A stretch of DNA of 21,631 nucleotides, taken from the NCBI GenBank assembly GCA_050486545.1, contig JBJHDM010000054.1, positions 1 to 21,631 of the forward strand. The letters are read 5' to 3'. This DNA is from DAOMNN01 sp050486545 (lineage in GTDB: Bacteria; Pseudomonadota; Gammaproteobacteria; Burkholderiales; Rhodocyclaceae). Positions 14,646-21,631 of this stretch are shown piece after piece. The translations under genes were made by a program, and so were the position numbers. Within the stretch, counting starts at the first letter, position 1; each line of letters begins with the position of its first letter. Under the pieces are notes generated by a model. It saw only the letters and a list, made by a program, of their open reading frames with translations, searched no databases and was not told the origin of the DNA.

Positions 14646-17474
14646 ATGATGAAAGAGCAACGATCGACCTCCTATCTGTTCGGTGCCAACGCACCGTTCG
14701 TGGAGGAGCTGTACGAGAACTACCTTGCCGATCCGGCATCGGTGTCCGATGCCTGGCGCGAGTACTTCGACCGGCTGCAGGCCCAGGCGGGCGCGGCCAT
14801 GCGCGATGTCGCCCATAGCCCGGTCGTGGAAGCCTTCGCCCAGATGGCCCGTCAGGGCAGGGTGCGGACCGCACCGAGCGGAGGCGACGACAAGCGTCAG
14901 GTCAGCACGCTGCAACTGATCAACGCCTATCGCTTCCTCGGCAACCGCTGGGCGAATCTCGATCCGCTCAAGCGCACCGAGCGGCCGGAGATCGCCGAAC
15001 TCGAGCCCTCGTACTACGGCTTCACCGAAGCCGACCTGAACAAGAGCTTCAACGTCGGCTCCTTCCACGGCTTCTCGACCGAGCACGCGACGCTGCGCGA
15101 GATTCTCGAGGCCTTGCGCCAGACCTATTGCGGGTCGATCGGGTCCGAGTACATGTACATGTCGGACATCAGCCAGAAGCGCTGGATCCAGAGCCGCCTG
15201 GAGAGCATTCGTGCAACCCCGCGCTTCTCCGTCGAGATGAAGAAGCGCATCCTCGAGCGGGTCACCGCGGCCGAGTCGCTGGAGCGCTACCTGCACACCC
15301 GGTACGTGGGCCAGAAGCGCTTCTCGCTGGAGGGCGGCGAGTCCATGATCGCGGCGATGGACGAGATCATCCGCGTAGGCGGCAGCCTCGGCGCGCAGGA
15401 GATCGTCATCGGCATGGCGCACCGGGGCCGGCTCAACGTGCTCGTCAACACGCTCGGAAAGTCGCCTTCCATGCTGTTCTCGGAGTTCGAGGGCAAGGCA
15501 GCCTCCGATCTCTCGGCGGGAGACGTCAAGTACCACATGGGCTTCTCCAGCGACGTCATGAGCCCGGGTGGCCCGGTTCACCTGACGCTGTCATTCAACC
15601 CGTCGCACCTGGAAATCATCAATCCGGTGGTGGCCGGCTCGGTCTATGCACGCCAGGTACGCCGGGAGGATACGGCCAAGCGCGAGGTGCTCGGCGTGCT
15701 CATCCACGGCGACGCGGCGGTGGCCGGACAGGGTGTCAACCAGGAGATGCTCAACTTCTCGCAGACCCGTGGCTACGGCACGGGCGGTACGGTGCACATC
15801 GTCGTGAACAACCAGATCGGCTTCACTACCTCGGATCCGCGCGACTACCGTTCGTCGTTGTACTGCACCGACATCTTCAAGATGGTCGAAGCGCCGATCT
15901 TCCACGTCAATGGGGACGATCCCGAAGCCGTCGCGCTGGTCACCGCGCTGGCCGTGGAATTTCGCAACGAATTCAAGAAGGACGTCGTCGTCGACATCAT
16001 CTGCTTCCGCAAGCTTGGCCACAACGAGCAGGACGAGCCGATGGTGACCCAGCCGCTGATGTATCGCAAGATCGCAAAGCATCCGGGTACGCGCCAGATT
16101 TATGCCGACCGGCTCGTGGCCGAAGGCACCCTGGCCCCCGAAGAGCCGGAACAGATGATCCGCGAGTACCGCGAGCACCTGGACCGTGGCGAGCTGCTTT
16201 ACAACCCCGTGCTGTCCGGGCATTCCAGCAAGTACGCGGTCGACTGGAGCCCGTTCATCGGGCAGCCCTACACGGACGACGCGGATACCGCGATTCCGCT
16301 CCAGGAGGCACGTCGCCTGTCGGAGCGGCTGACGACGCTTCCCGAGGGCTTTGCGCTGCATTCCCGAGTGAAGAAGATCATCGACGATCGGGCGGCGATG
16401 GGCCGCGGAGAACTGCAGCTCGACTGGGGGATGGGCGAGAACCTCGCCTACGCCAGTCTCGTCGCGCAGGGATACGGCGTGCGAGTGTCCGGCGAGGACG
16501 TGGGTCGCGGCACCTTCTTCCACCGTCATGCCGTCCTCCACGACCAGAAGCGCGAGAAGTGGGATCACGGCATCTACGTCCCGCTCAAGCACATCCAGGA
16601 CGGTCAGGGCGGTTTCCACATCTACGACTCGGTCCTGTCCGAGGAAGCGGTGCTCGCGTTCGAGTACGGCTATGCGACGGCCGAGCCGAACCAGCTCGTG
16701 GTGTGGGAGGCGCAGTTCGGGGATTTCGTGAACGGCGCCCAGGTCGTGCTCGACCAGTTCATCAGCTCGGGCGAAGCGAAGTGGGGGCGGTTGTGCGGGC
16801 TGACGCTGATGCTGCCCCACGGCTACGAGGGACAGGGTCCCGAGCACTCCTCCGCCCGCGTCGAGCGTTTCATGAACATGGCGGCCGAACAGAACTGGCA
16901 GGTCTGCGTGCCGACGACGCCGTCGCAGATCTTCCACCTGCTGCGCCGCCAGATGATCCGCAAGGTGCGCAAACCACTGGTGATCATTACGCCGAAGTCT
17001 TTGTTGCGCCACAAGGAAGCCGTGTCCTCCCTCGAGGAAGTGGCTTCCGGACGTTTCCAGACCGTCATCGGGGAAACCGAGAACCTCGAACCGAAGAAGG
17101 TCAAGCGCATCGTGCTGTGTCAGGGCAAGATCTATTACGAACTGCTTGCGTATCGTCGTGACAAGGGCATCAAGGATACGGCCATCGTACGGATCGAGCA
17201 GTTCTACCCGTTCCCGGCCGAGGCCTTCGCGGAAGCGGTCGACCGGTTCCCGGCGGCGAAGGAGGTCGTGTGGTGCCAGGAGGAACCGCGCAACCAGGGT
17301 GCGTGGTACTGGCTGGCTTCGCGCCAGCACCTTGCCAACGTGCTCGGATCGAAGCGCAAGCTGCTGCTGGTCAGCCGGCCGGCGGCGGCGTCGCCCGCGG
17401 TCGGCTACTACGCCAAGCACAACCAGCAGCAAAAAGAAGTCATTGAAAACGCATTCGGGCCGCTCAGGGACTGA
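14646..17474 (+). CDS. sucA: 2-oxoglutarate dehydrogenase E1 component
   Basis: The 942-residue thiamine-diphosphate enzyme decarboxylates 2-oxoglutarate and passes succinyl to lipoyl-E2. It contains the short E2-binding N-terminus (SYLFGANAPFVEELYENYL, 9-27), H259 in GMAHRGRLN and H297 in KYHMGF at the active site, and the cofactor motif from GDAAVAGQG (355-363) to NN (388-389). The family length is 933 in E. coli. The start at 14646 has AGGTGG (14633-14638) upstream; ATG 14649 is directly next to it and equally possible. An earlier in-frame ATG at 14553 lies in the loop of the gltA terminator and is not a real start. The gene is also called odhA. Confidence 0.98.
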   Translation: MMKEQRSTSYLFGANAPFVEELYENYLADPASVSDAWREYFDRLQAQAGAAMRDVAHSPVVEAFAQMARQGRVRTAPSGGDDKRQVSTLQLINAYRFLGNRWANLDPLKRTERPEIAELEPSYYGFTEADLNKSFNVGSFHGFSTEHATLREILEALRQTYCGSIGSEYMYMSDISQKRWIQSRLESIRATPRFSVEMKKRILERVTAAESLERYLHTRYVGQKRFSLEGGESMIAAMDEIIRVGGSLGAQEIVIGMAHRGRLNVLVNTLGKSPSMLFSEFEGKAASDLSAGDVKYHMGFSSDVMSPGGPVHLTLSFNPSHLEIINPVVAGSVYARQVRREDTAKREVLGVLIHGDAAVAGQGVNQEMLNFSQTRGYGTGGTVHIVVNNQIGFTTSDPRDYRSSLYCTDIFKMVEAPIFHVNGDDPEAVALVTALAVEFRNEFKKDVVVDIICFRKLGHNEQDEPMVTQPLMYRKIAKHPGTRQIYADRLVAEGTLAPEEPEQMIREYREHLDRGELLYNPVLSGHSSKYAVDWSPFIGQPYTDDADTAIPLQEARRLSERLTTLPEGFALHSRVKKIIDDRAAMGRGELQLDWGMGENLAYASLVAQGYGVRVSGEDVGRGTFFHRHAVLHDQKREKWDHGIYVPLKHIQDGQGGFHIYDSVLSEEAVLAFEYGYATAEPNQLVVWEAQFGDFVNGAQVVLDQFISSGEAKWGRLCGLTLMLPHGYEGQGPEHSSARVERFMNMAAEQNWQVCVPTTPSQIFHLLRRQMIRKVRKPLVIITPKSLLRHKEAVSSLEEVASGRFQTVIGETENLEPKKVKRIVLCQGKIYYELLAYRRDKGIKDTAIVRIEQFYPFPAEAFAEAVDRFPAAKEVVWCQEEPRNQGAWYWLASRQHLANVLGSKRKLLLVSRPAAASPAVGYYAKHNQQQKEVIENAFGPLRD

Positions 17475-17515
17475 GCGTTCCGATCGGATTCTCGAGAAGA
17501 GGGAGAGATAGTTCC

Positions 17516-18706
17516 ATGCTGATTGAAGTCAAGGTACCCCAACTGTCCGAATCGGTGTCCGAGGCGACGCTGGTTTCCTGGCACAAGAAGGAAGGCGATG
17601 CGGTCTCGCGCGACGAGAACCTGATCGACATCGAAACCGACAAGGTCGTGCTCGAGACGCCGGCCCCCGCCGATGGCGTCCTGGTCCAGATCATCAAGAA
17701 GGACGGAGACACCGTCACGTCGGGCGAACTGATCGCACAGATCGATACCGAGGCGAAGGCCGCCGCCAGCGCGGCGAAGGTCTCCGAACCCGTTCCGGCC
17801 GACGGTGCTCCGGCAGCGACCGGGACATCTTCGGCCGCCGCCGGCGCGGCCAGTCCGGCCGCGCGCAAGATTCTCGAAGAGAAGGGCGTCGCGGCGTCGG
17901 ACGTGTCCGGAACCGGGCGTGGTGGCCGCGTGACCAAGGAAGACGCCGTCGCTGCGAGTCCGAAGGCGGCCACGCCGGTGGCTCCGGCCGTCGCCTTCGA
18001 AGGCGACCGACCCGAAGAGCGCGTGCCGATGACCCGGCTGCGGGCCCGCATCGCCGAACGGCTGATCCAGTCGAAGAACGAGAACGCGATACTGACCACG
18101 TTCAACGAAGTCAACATGGCGCCGATCATGGCACTGCGCAAGCAGTACGGCGACAAGTTCGAAAAGGCGCACGGCGTGCGCCTGGGCTTCATGGGATTCT
18201 TCGTCAAGGCTGCGGTCGCCGCGCTCAAGCGCTTCCCGATCCTGAACGCCTCGGTCGACGGCAACGACATCGTGTACCACGGCTACATCGACATCGGGAT
18301 TGCAGTGGGTTCGCCGCGCGGACTGGTCGTTCCGATCGTGCGCGATGCCGACCAGATGTCGATCGCCGACATCGAGAAAAAGATCGCCGAGTTCGGAGCC
18401 AAGGCCAAGGACGGCAAGCTCTCGATGGAGGAGCTGACCGGCGGTACGTTCTCGATCTCCAACGGTGGCGTGTTCGGCTCGATGCTGTCGACGCCGATCA
18501 TCAATCCGCCGCAGTCCGCGATTCTCGGCATCCATGCCACCAAGGACCGTCCGGTGGTCGAGAACGGCCAGATCGTGATCCGGCCGATCAACTACCTGGC
18601 CCTGTCCTACGATCACCGCATCATCGACGGTCGCGAGGCGGTGCTTGGCCTGGTGACGATGAAGGAAGCGCTGGAAGATCCTGCGCGCCTGATCCTCGAC
18701 GTCTGA
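17516..18706 (+). CDS. sucB: 2-oxoglutarate dehydrogenase E2, dihydrolipoyl succinyltransferase
   Basis: The 396-residue core enzyme transfers succinyl to CoA. A single lipoyl domain (1-77) carries the lipoylation lysine K43 in IETDKVVLE. An Ala/Pro-rich linker (about 78-110) leads to the E1/E3-binding domain (about 113-145, SPAARKILEEKGV to GRGGRVTKEDAV), and the catalytic domain ends with H367 and D371 in DHRIIDGRE. One lipoyl domain and the YDHRIIDGRE ending mark it as the succinyl rather than the acetyl type. GGGAGAG (17501-17507) is the ribosome site, and it starts 41 bases after sucA. The gene is also called odhB. Confidence 0.98.
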   Translation: MLIEVKVPQLSESVSEATLVSWHKKEGDAVSRDENLIDIETDKVVLETPAPADGVLVQIIKKDGDTVTSGELIAQIDTEAKAAASAAKVSEPVPADGAPAATGTSSAAAGAASPAARKILEEKGVAASDVSGTGRGGRVTKEDAVAASPKAATPVAPAVAFEGDRPEERVPMTRLRARIAERLIQSKNENAILTTFNEVNMAPIMALRKQYGDKFEKAHGVRLGFMGFFVKAAVAALKRFPILNASVDGNDIVYHGYIDIGIAVGSPRGLVVPIVRDADQMSIADIEKKIAEFGAKAKDGKLSMEELTGGTFSISNGGVFGSMLSTPIINPPQSAILGIHATKDRPVVENGQIVIRPINYLALSYDHRIIDGREAVLGLVTMKEALEDPARLILDV

Positions 18707-18829
18707 GAGACCCGGCCGGCGCAAAGGGGTGGGTCCGTTCCCGGATTCGTCCCGCGCCAACCTTCGTGCAGCCGGGGCGATTCGCATCGACCGGCTTCGC
18801 GAGGGCCTCATCCGCTACGGAGAAACCAC

Positions 18830-20254
18830 ATGTCCAAAGAATTCGACGTACTCGTCATCGGCGGCGGCCCCGGCGGCTATGTCGCAGCGATCCGCGCGGC
18901 CCAGCTCGGATTCAAGACCGCCTGCTGCGAATCCAATCCCTATGCCGACCCCAAGGGCGAACCGCGGCTTGGCGGCACCTGCCTGAACGTCGGCTGCATT
19001 CCGTCCAAGGCCCTGTTGCACACTTCGCATCTGTTCGAGGAGGCCGCCCACGGTTTCGAATCGCAGGGCATCGCCGTCGGTACGCCGAAAATCGATGTTC
19101 CGAAGATGATCGCGCGCAAGAACGGCATCGTCGACCAGCTCACCGGGGGCATCAAGGGCTTGTTCCGCAAGAACAAGGTGACCCTGCTCAACGGCCACGG
19201 CAGCTTCGTCGGACCGGACGGCGACCGCTGGAAGGTGCAGGTCGGCGATGAGACCGTGATCGCCCGCCAGGTCGTCGTGGCGACCGGCTCCAAGGCGCGC
19301 CATCTGCCCGGCATCCCGGTCGACAACAAGATCGTCTGCGACAACGCCGGTGCGCTGGATCTGACCGCGGTACCGAAGAAGCTGGCGGTCATCGGCGCCG
19401 GCGTGATCGGGCTGGAGATGGGTTCGGTGTGGCGCCGGCTCGGGGCGGAAGTGACCGTGCTGGAAGCCTTGCCGGAGTTCCTTTCGCTGGCCGATGTCGA
19501 TGTGGCCAAGGAGGCGCTCAAGCTCTTCATCAAGCAGGGGCTCGACATCCGCCTCGGCTGCACGATCGGCGAAGTCAAGGTCGGCAAGAAGGGGGTTTCG
19601 ATCGCCTATCAGGACAAGGACGGGAATGCGCAGAAGCTCGATGCCGACCGTCTCATCGTCTCGGTCGGCCGTGTGCCGAACACCGACGGTCTCAACGCCG
19701 AAGCGGTCGGGCTCCAGCTCAACGAGCGGGGCATGGTCGAGGTTGACGGTCACTGTCGCACCAACCTGTCCGGCGTCTGGGCGATCGGCGATGTCGTGCG
19801 CGGACCGATGCTCGCCCACAAGGCGATGGAAGAGGCCGTCATGGTGGCCGAGATGATGGCAGGCCAGGCCGGTCACTGCGACTTCAACACCGTACCATGG
19901 GTCATCTACACGAGTCCCGAGATCGCCTGGGTCGGACAGACCGAGCAGCAGCTCAAGAAGGCCGGGGTGGCTTACCGTGCCGGCAAGATTCCCTTCGCGT
20001 TCAATGGCCGTGCGATGGGCATGGGAGCGCCGGAGGGTTTCGTGAAGATGCTCGCCGATGCCGAGACCGATCGGATCCTGGGCGTGCACGTCGTCGGTGC
20101 GAACGCTTCCGAGATCATCGCCGAGGCGGTGGTGGCGATGGAGTTCGCCGCGAGCAGCGAGGACCTGGCGCGGATCTGCCACGCACATCCGACCATGTCC
20201 GAAGTCGTGCATGAGGCCGCCCTGGCGGTCGACAAGCGCCCGTTGCATTTCTGA
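18830..20254 (+). CDS. lpdA: Dihydrolipoyl dehydrogenase (E3)
   Basis: The 474-residue flavoenzyme reoxidises the lipoyl group of E2 with NAD+. The FAD motif GGGPGGYVAAIRAAQLG is at 11-27, the redox disulfide is C51/C56 in GGTCLNVGCIPSK, the NAD motif GAGVIGLEMGS lies in mid-protein, and the His-Glu pair is H453/E458 in HAHPTMSE. A short polar stretch (NPYADPKGEPRL) before the redox site is longer than in E. coli Lpd. GGAG (18819-18822) lies seven bases before the ATG. The 123 bases after sucB hold nothing I can name, and the gene is probably co-transcribed with sucAB. Since it follows sucB, it is the E3 of this complex; other E3 genes may exist elsewhere. Confidence 0.98.
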   Translation: MSKEFDVLVIGGGPGGYVAAIRAAQLGFKTACCESNPYADPKGEPRLGGTCLNVGCIPSKALLHTSHLFEEAAHGFESQGIAVGTPKIDVPKMIARKNGIVDQLTGGIKGLFRKNKVTLLNGHGSFVGPDGDRWKVQVGDETVIARQVVVATGSKARHLPGIPVDNKIVCDNAGALDLTAVPKKLAVIGAGVIGLEMGSVWRRLGAEVTVLEALPEFLSLADVDVAKEALKLFIKQGLDIRLGCTIGEVKVGKKGVSIAYQDKDGNAQKLDADRLIVSVGRVPNTDGLNAEAVGLQLNERGMVEVDGHCRTNLSGVWAIGDVVRGPMLAHKAMEEAVMVAEMMAGQAGHCDFNTVPWVIYTSPEIAWVGQTEQQLKKAGVAYRAGKIPFAFNGRAMGMGAPEGFVKMLADAETDRILGVHVVGANASEIIAEAVVAMEFAASSEDLARICHAHPTMSEVVHEAALAVDKRPLHF

Positions 20255-20297
20255 TCCGCGAATCCGCTGGCCGGGCGTCGTGCCCGGTCGGCGCGGA
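20255..20297 (+). other. Nested hairpin between lpdA and zapE
   Basis: TCCGCG (20255-20260) pairs with CGCGGA (20292-20297) around an inner perfect stem, CCGGGC (20271-20276) with GCCCGG (20282-20287). It fills nearly the whole 52-base gap and ends nine bases before the zapE ATG, where a ribosome site would be expected. There is no T-run, so it is not a terminator. Confidence 0.4.
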
Positions 20298-20306
20298 CCG
20301 AATCCC

Positions 20307-21419
20307 ATGCCCCATCGAGCCCTCAACGTTCCCGAATACGGGATGATCGAAGCCTATGAGGCGCAGCTGCGGGCGCGCGGGTTCAGCGCGGATCCTGCAC
20401 AACAGGCCGCGGCGATGCGCTTGCAACTTCTGTACACCGACCTGATCGGCTTCAAGGCTGCGCGGCGGGGCGCGCTGCGCAAGCTGCTGCTGCGCCCGCG
20501 AACGCCGCGCAGCGTCTATTTCTGGGGTGGCGTCGGACGGGGCAAGAGCTTTCTGATGGACTGCTTCTTCGACGCCGTGCCGTATCGGCGCAAGCGTCGC
20601 GTGCATTTCCATGCCTTCATGCAGGACGTTCACAACGACCTGCGCAATCACAAGAACGAAGTCGATCCGTTGCAGAAGGTGGCGGACCGGATTGCCCGCG
20701 AGGCACGCCTGCTCTGCTTCGACGAGTTCCACGTGTCCGACATCGCAGACGCGATGATCCTCGGCCGCTTGCTCGAGTCGCTGCTCGCACGCGGCGTGAT
20801 CTTCGTGATGACGTCGAACTATCCGCCGGACGGCCTGTACCCCAACGGCCTGCAGCGGATCAATTTTCTGCCCACGATCCGTATGCTCAAGGACCGCTTC
20901 GACGTCGTCGAGATCGACGACGGCACCGATTACCGGCTGCGCTCGCTTGAGCAGATGGAGATCTATCTCACACCTGACGGAAATGCCGCGGCGGCGAAGC
21001 TGCGCGAGGATTTCCGCCGCTTGGCCGCGTCGGACCCGGAGGCAGGCACCATCGAGATCCTGGGGCGCTCGCTGCCCGTTGTGGCCATGGCTCCGGGCGT
21101 GATCTGGTTCAGCTTCGAGACCTTGTGCGGTGGACCGCGTTCCCAGAACGACTATCTCGAAATCGCGCGCGAACATCATACGGTGCTGCTTTCGGGCGTA
21201 CCCCGCATGTCGGCTGCTCAGGCTTCCGAAGCGCGCCGGTTCACCTGGCTGGTCGACGTGCTGTACGACCACCGCGTCAATCTCATCCTGAGTGCCGATG
21301 TGCCGGCGCATGAACTCTATACGGAGGGCCACAACGCCCAGGAGTTCGTTCGTACGGTAAGCCGCCTCGTCGAGATGCGCAGTCACGACTACCTGGCGGC
21401 TGCGCACCGTACCGAGTAG
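20307..21419 (+). CDS. zapE: Cell division protein ZapE (AFG1-like ATPase)
   Basis: The 370-residue P-loop ATPase of the AFG1/ZapE family has Walker A GGVGRGKS (74-81) and Walker B LLCFDEF (135-141), followed by HVSDIADAM, and is close to the 375 residues of E. coli ZapE. ZapE associates with the division ring in E. coli; the mitochondrial homologue acts in membrane-protein turnover. The start at 20307 (MPHRALNVPEYGM) is the first ATG after lpdA in this frame, but no Shine-Dalgarno sequence is visible; ATG 20343 is the alternative. The frame is open back into lpdA without homology. It follows the 2-oxoglutarate dehydrogenase genes without a terminator, so read-through is likely. Confidence 0.94.
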   Translation: MPHRALNVPEYGMIEAYEAQLRARGFSADPAQQAAAMRLQLLYTDLIGFKAARRGALRKLLLRPRTPRSVYFWGGVGRGKSFLMDCFFDAVPYRRKRRVHFHAFMQDVHNDLRNHKNEVDPLQKVADRIAREARLLCFDEFHVSDIADAMILGRLLESLLARGVIFVMTSNYPPDGLYPNGLQRINFLPTIRMLKDRFDVVEIDDGTDYRLRSLEQMEIYLTPDGNAAAAKLREDFRRLAASDPEAGTIEILGRSLPVVAMAPGVIWFSFETLCGGPRSQNDYLEIAREHHTVLLSGVPRMSAAQASEARRFTWLVDVLYDHRVNLILSADVPAHELYTEGHNAQEFVRTVSRLVEMRSHDYLAAAHRTE

Positions 21420-21436
21420 TCCTTTCGTTCCGGTCG

Positions 21437-21457
21437 CGCGAAGGCCGTGCCTTCGCG
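21437..21457. other. Perfect 9-bp hairpin after zapE
   Basis: CGCGAAGGC (21437-21445) pairs perfectly with GCCTTCGCG (21449-21457) around CGT. It lies 17 bases after the zapE stop. It is followed by GGGCCCGCC rather than T, so it is a 3'-end structure or a rho-dependent stop at most. Confidence 0.4.
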
Positions 21458-21514
21458 GGGCCCGCCCGACATCCATGGCAATTGCCTGCGCGTGTTGCGC
21501 CCGGCCCGCACATC

Positions 21515-21544
21515 GGTGGATTGCGCCTTCGGCGCGAATCCACC
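21515..21544. repeat. REP-like palindromic element
   Basis: GGTGGATT (21515-21522) pairs with AATCCACC (21537-21544), and GCGCC (21523-21527) with GGCGC (21531-21535), leaving one bulged G and a TTC loop. The GGTGGAT...ATCCACC frame resembles extragenic palindromes that are common in betaproteobacteria. Only one full copy is present here, so repeat status rests on resemblance and on the partial copy at 21609. Confidence 0.5.
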
Positions 21545-21556
21545 CTTGTATTATTC

Positions 21557-21595
21557 ACTCACTCCCGCTGAAGTCGCTCTTCGGTGGGAGTGAGT
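21557..21595 (+). other. Long 17-bp hairpin downstream of zapE
   Basis: Bases 21557-21573 (starting ACTCACTCCC) pair over their full length with 21579-21595 (ending GGGAGTGAGT) around the loop TCGCT. Two of the 17 pairs are G-U if the plus strand is the RNA; on the minus strand they would be A-C mismatches. No T-run follows on either strand. Confidence 0.6.
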
Positions 21596-21608
21596 CGCCG
21601 GACGCCGT

Positions 21609-21619
21609 ATCCACCCTTG
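21609..21619. repeat. Partial second REP-like copy
   Basis: ATCCACCCTTG at 21609-21619 repeats 21538-21548 exactly, 71 bases apart. The 17-bp hairpin sits between the two copies, and the window ends 12 bases later. Confidence 0.4.
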
Positions 21620-21631
21620 GTCCTGGAGGCC

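Noticed and set aside
15128..17432. Two open frames of over 600 codons (one per strand) inside sucA
   Set aside because: sucA is unambiguous over its whole length. The other frames have compositions typical of shadow frames (Arg/Pro-rich or acidic low-complexity).
18815..20326. 503-codon open frame antisense to lpdA, and a similar 453-codon frame opposite zapE
   Set aside because: Both are shadows of well-recognised genes, with no homology and no ribosome site.

Overview
The window is about 21.6 kb of GC-rich bacterial DNA, and almost all of it codes for central metabolism. The gene order, mdh diverging from a GntR regulator followed by sdhCDAB, sdhE, gltA, sucA, sucB, lpd and zapE, together with the protein sequences, points to a betaproteobacterium. 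A relative of Azoarcus, Thauera or Aromatoleum (Rhodocyclales) is the best guess. That assignment rests on recognising families and gene order, not on a database search.

Layout. (1) Positions 3-2150 hold the 3' part of acnB (aconitase B), cut by the window edge and ended by two hairpins, the second a good intrinsic terminator. (2) Positions 2270-5702 (minus strand) hold a two-gene signalling unit. A class III nucleotide cyclase with an FHA domain is followed 4 bases later by a CBS-PAS-GGDEF-EAL protein with every checked catalytic motif intact. (3) Positions 5703-6093 are a gene-free, strongly structured stretch between this unit and infA (IF-1). (4) Positions 6444-8577 (minus strand) hold mdh, its terminator, and then a CitE-like acyl-CoA lyase. 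(5) Positions 8578-8788 form a divergent control region with a perfect 16-bp palindrome, a good mdh promoter and a HutC-type GntR gene. (6) Positions 9643-14490 (plus strand) hold sdhC-sdhD-sdhA-sdhB-sdhE-gltA, tightly packed and closed by a strong terminator. (7) Positions 14646-20254 hold sucA-sucB-lpdA, the complete 2-oxoglutarate dehydrogenase complex. (8) Positions 20307-21419 hold zapE (AFG1-type ATPase). The last 200 bases are non-coding, with a REP-like hairpin, an unusually long 17-bp hairpin and the start of another REP-like unit.

Together the genes cover the TCA cycle steps citrate synthase, aconitase, 2-oxoglutarate dehydrogenase, succinate dehydrogenase (with its flavinylation factor) and malate dehydrogenase. 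The GntR regulator sits where it could control mdh and itself, and perhaps the sdh genes. I see no phage, transposon, CRISPR array, tRNA or rRNA. No clearly new multi-gene system is visible. The points most worth a second look are the cyclase / c-di-GMP bicistron with its apparently leaderless start, the structured infA leader, the mdh-gntR palindrome, the altered SdhE motif and the 3' hairpin cluster.
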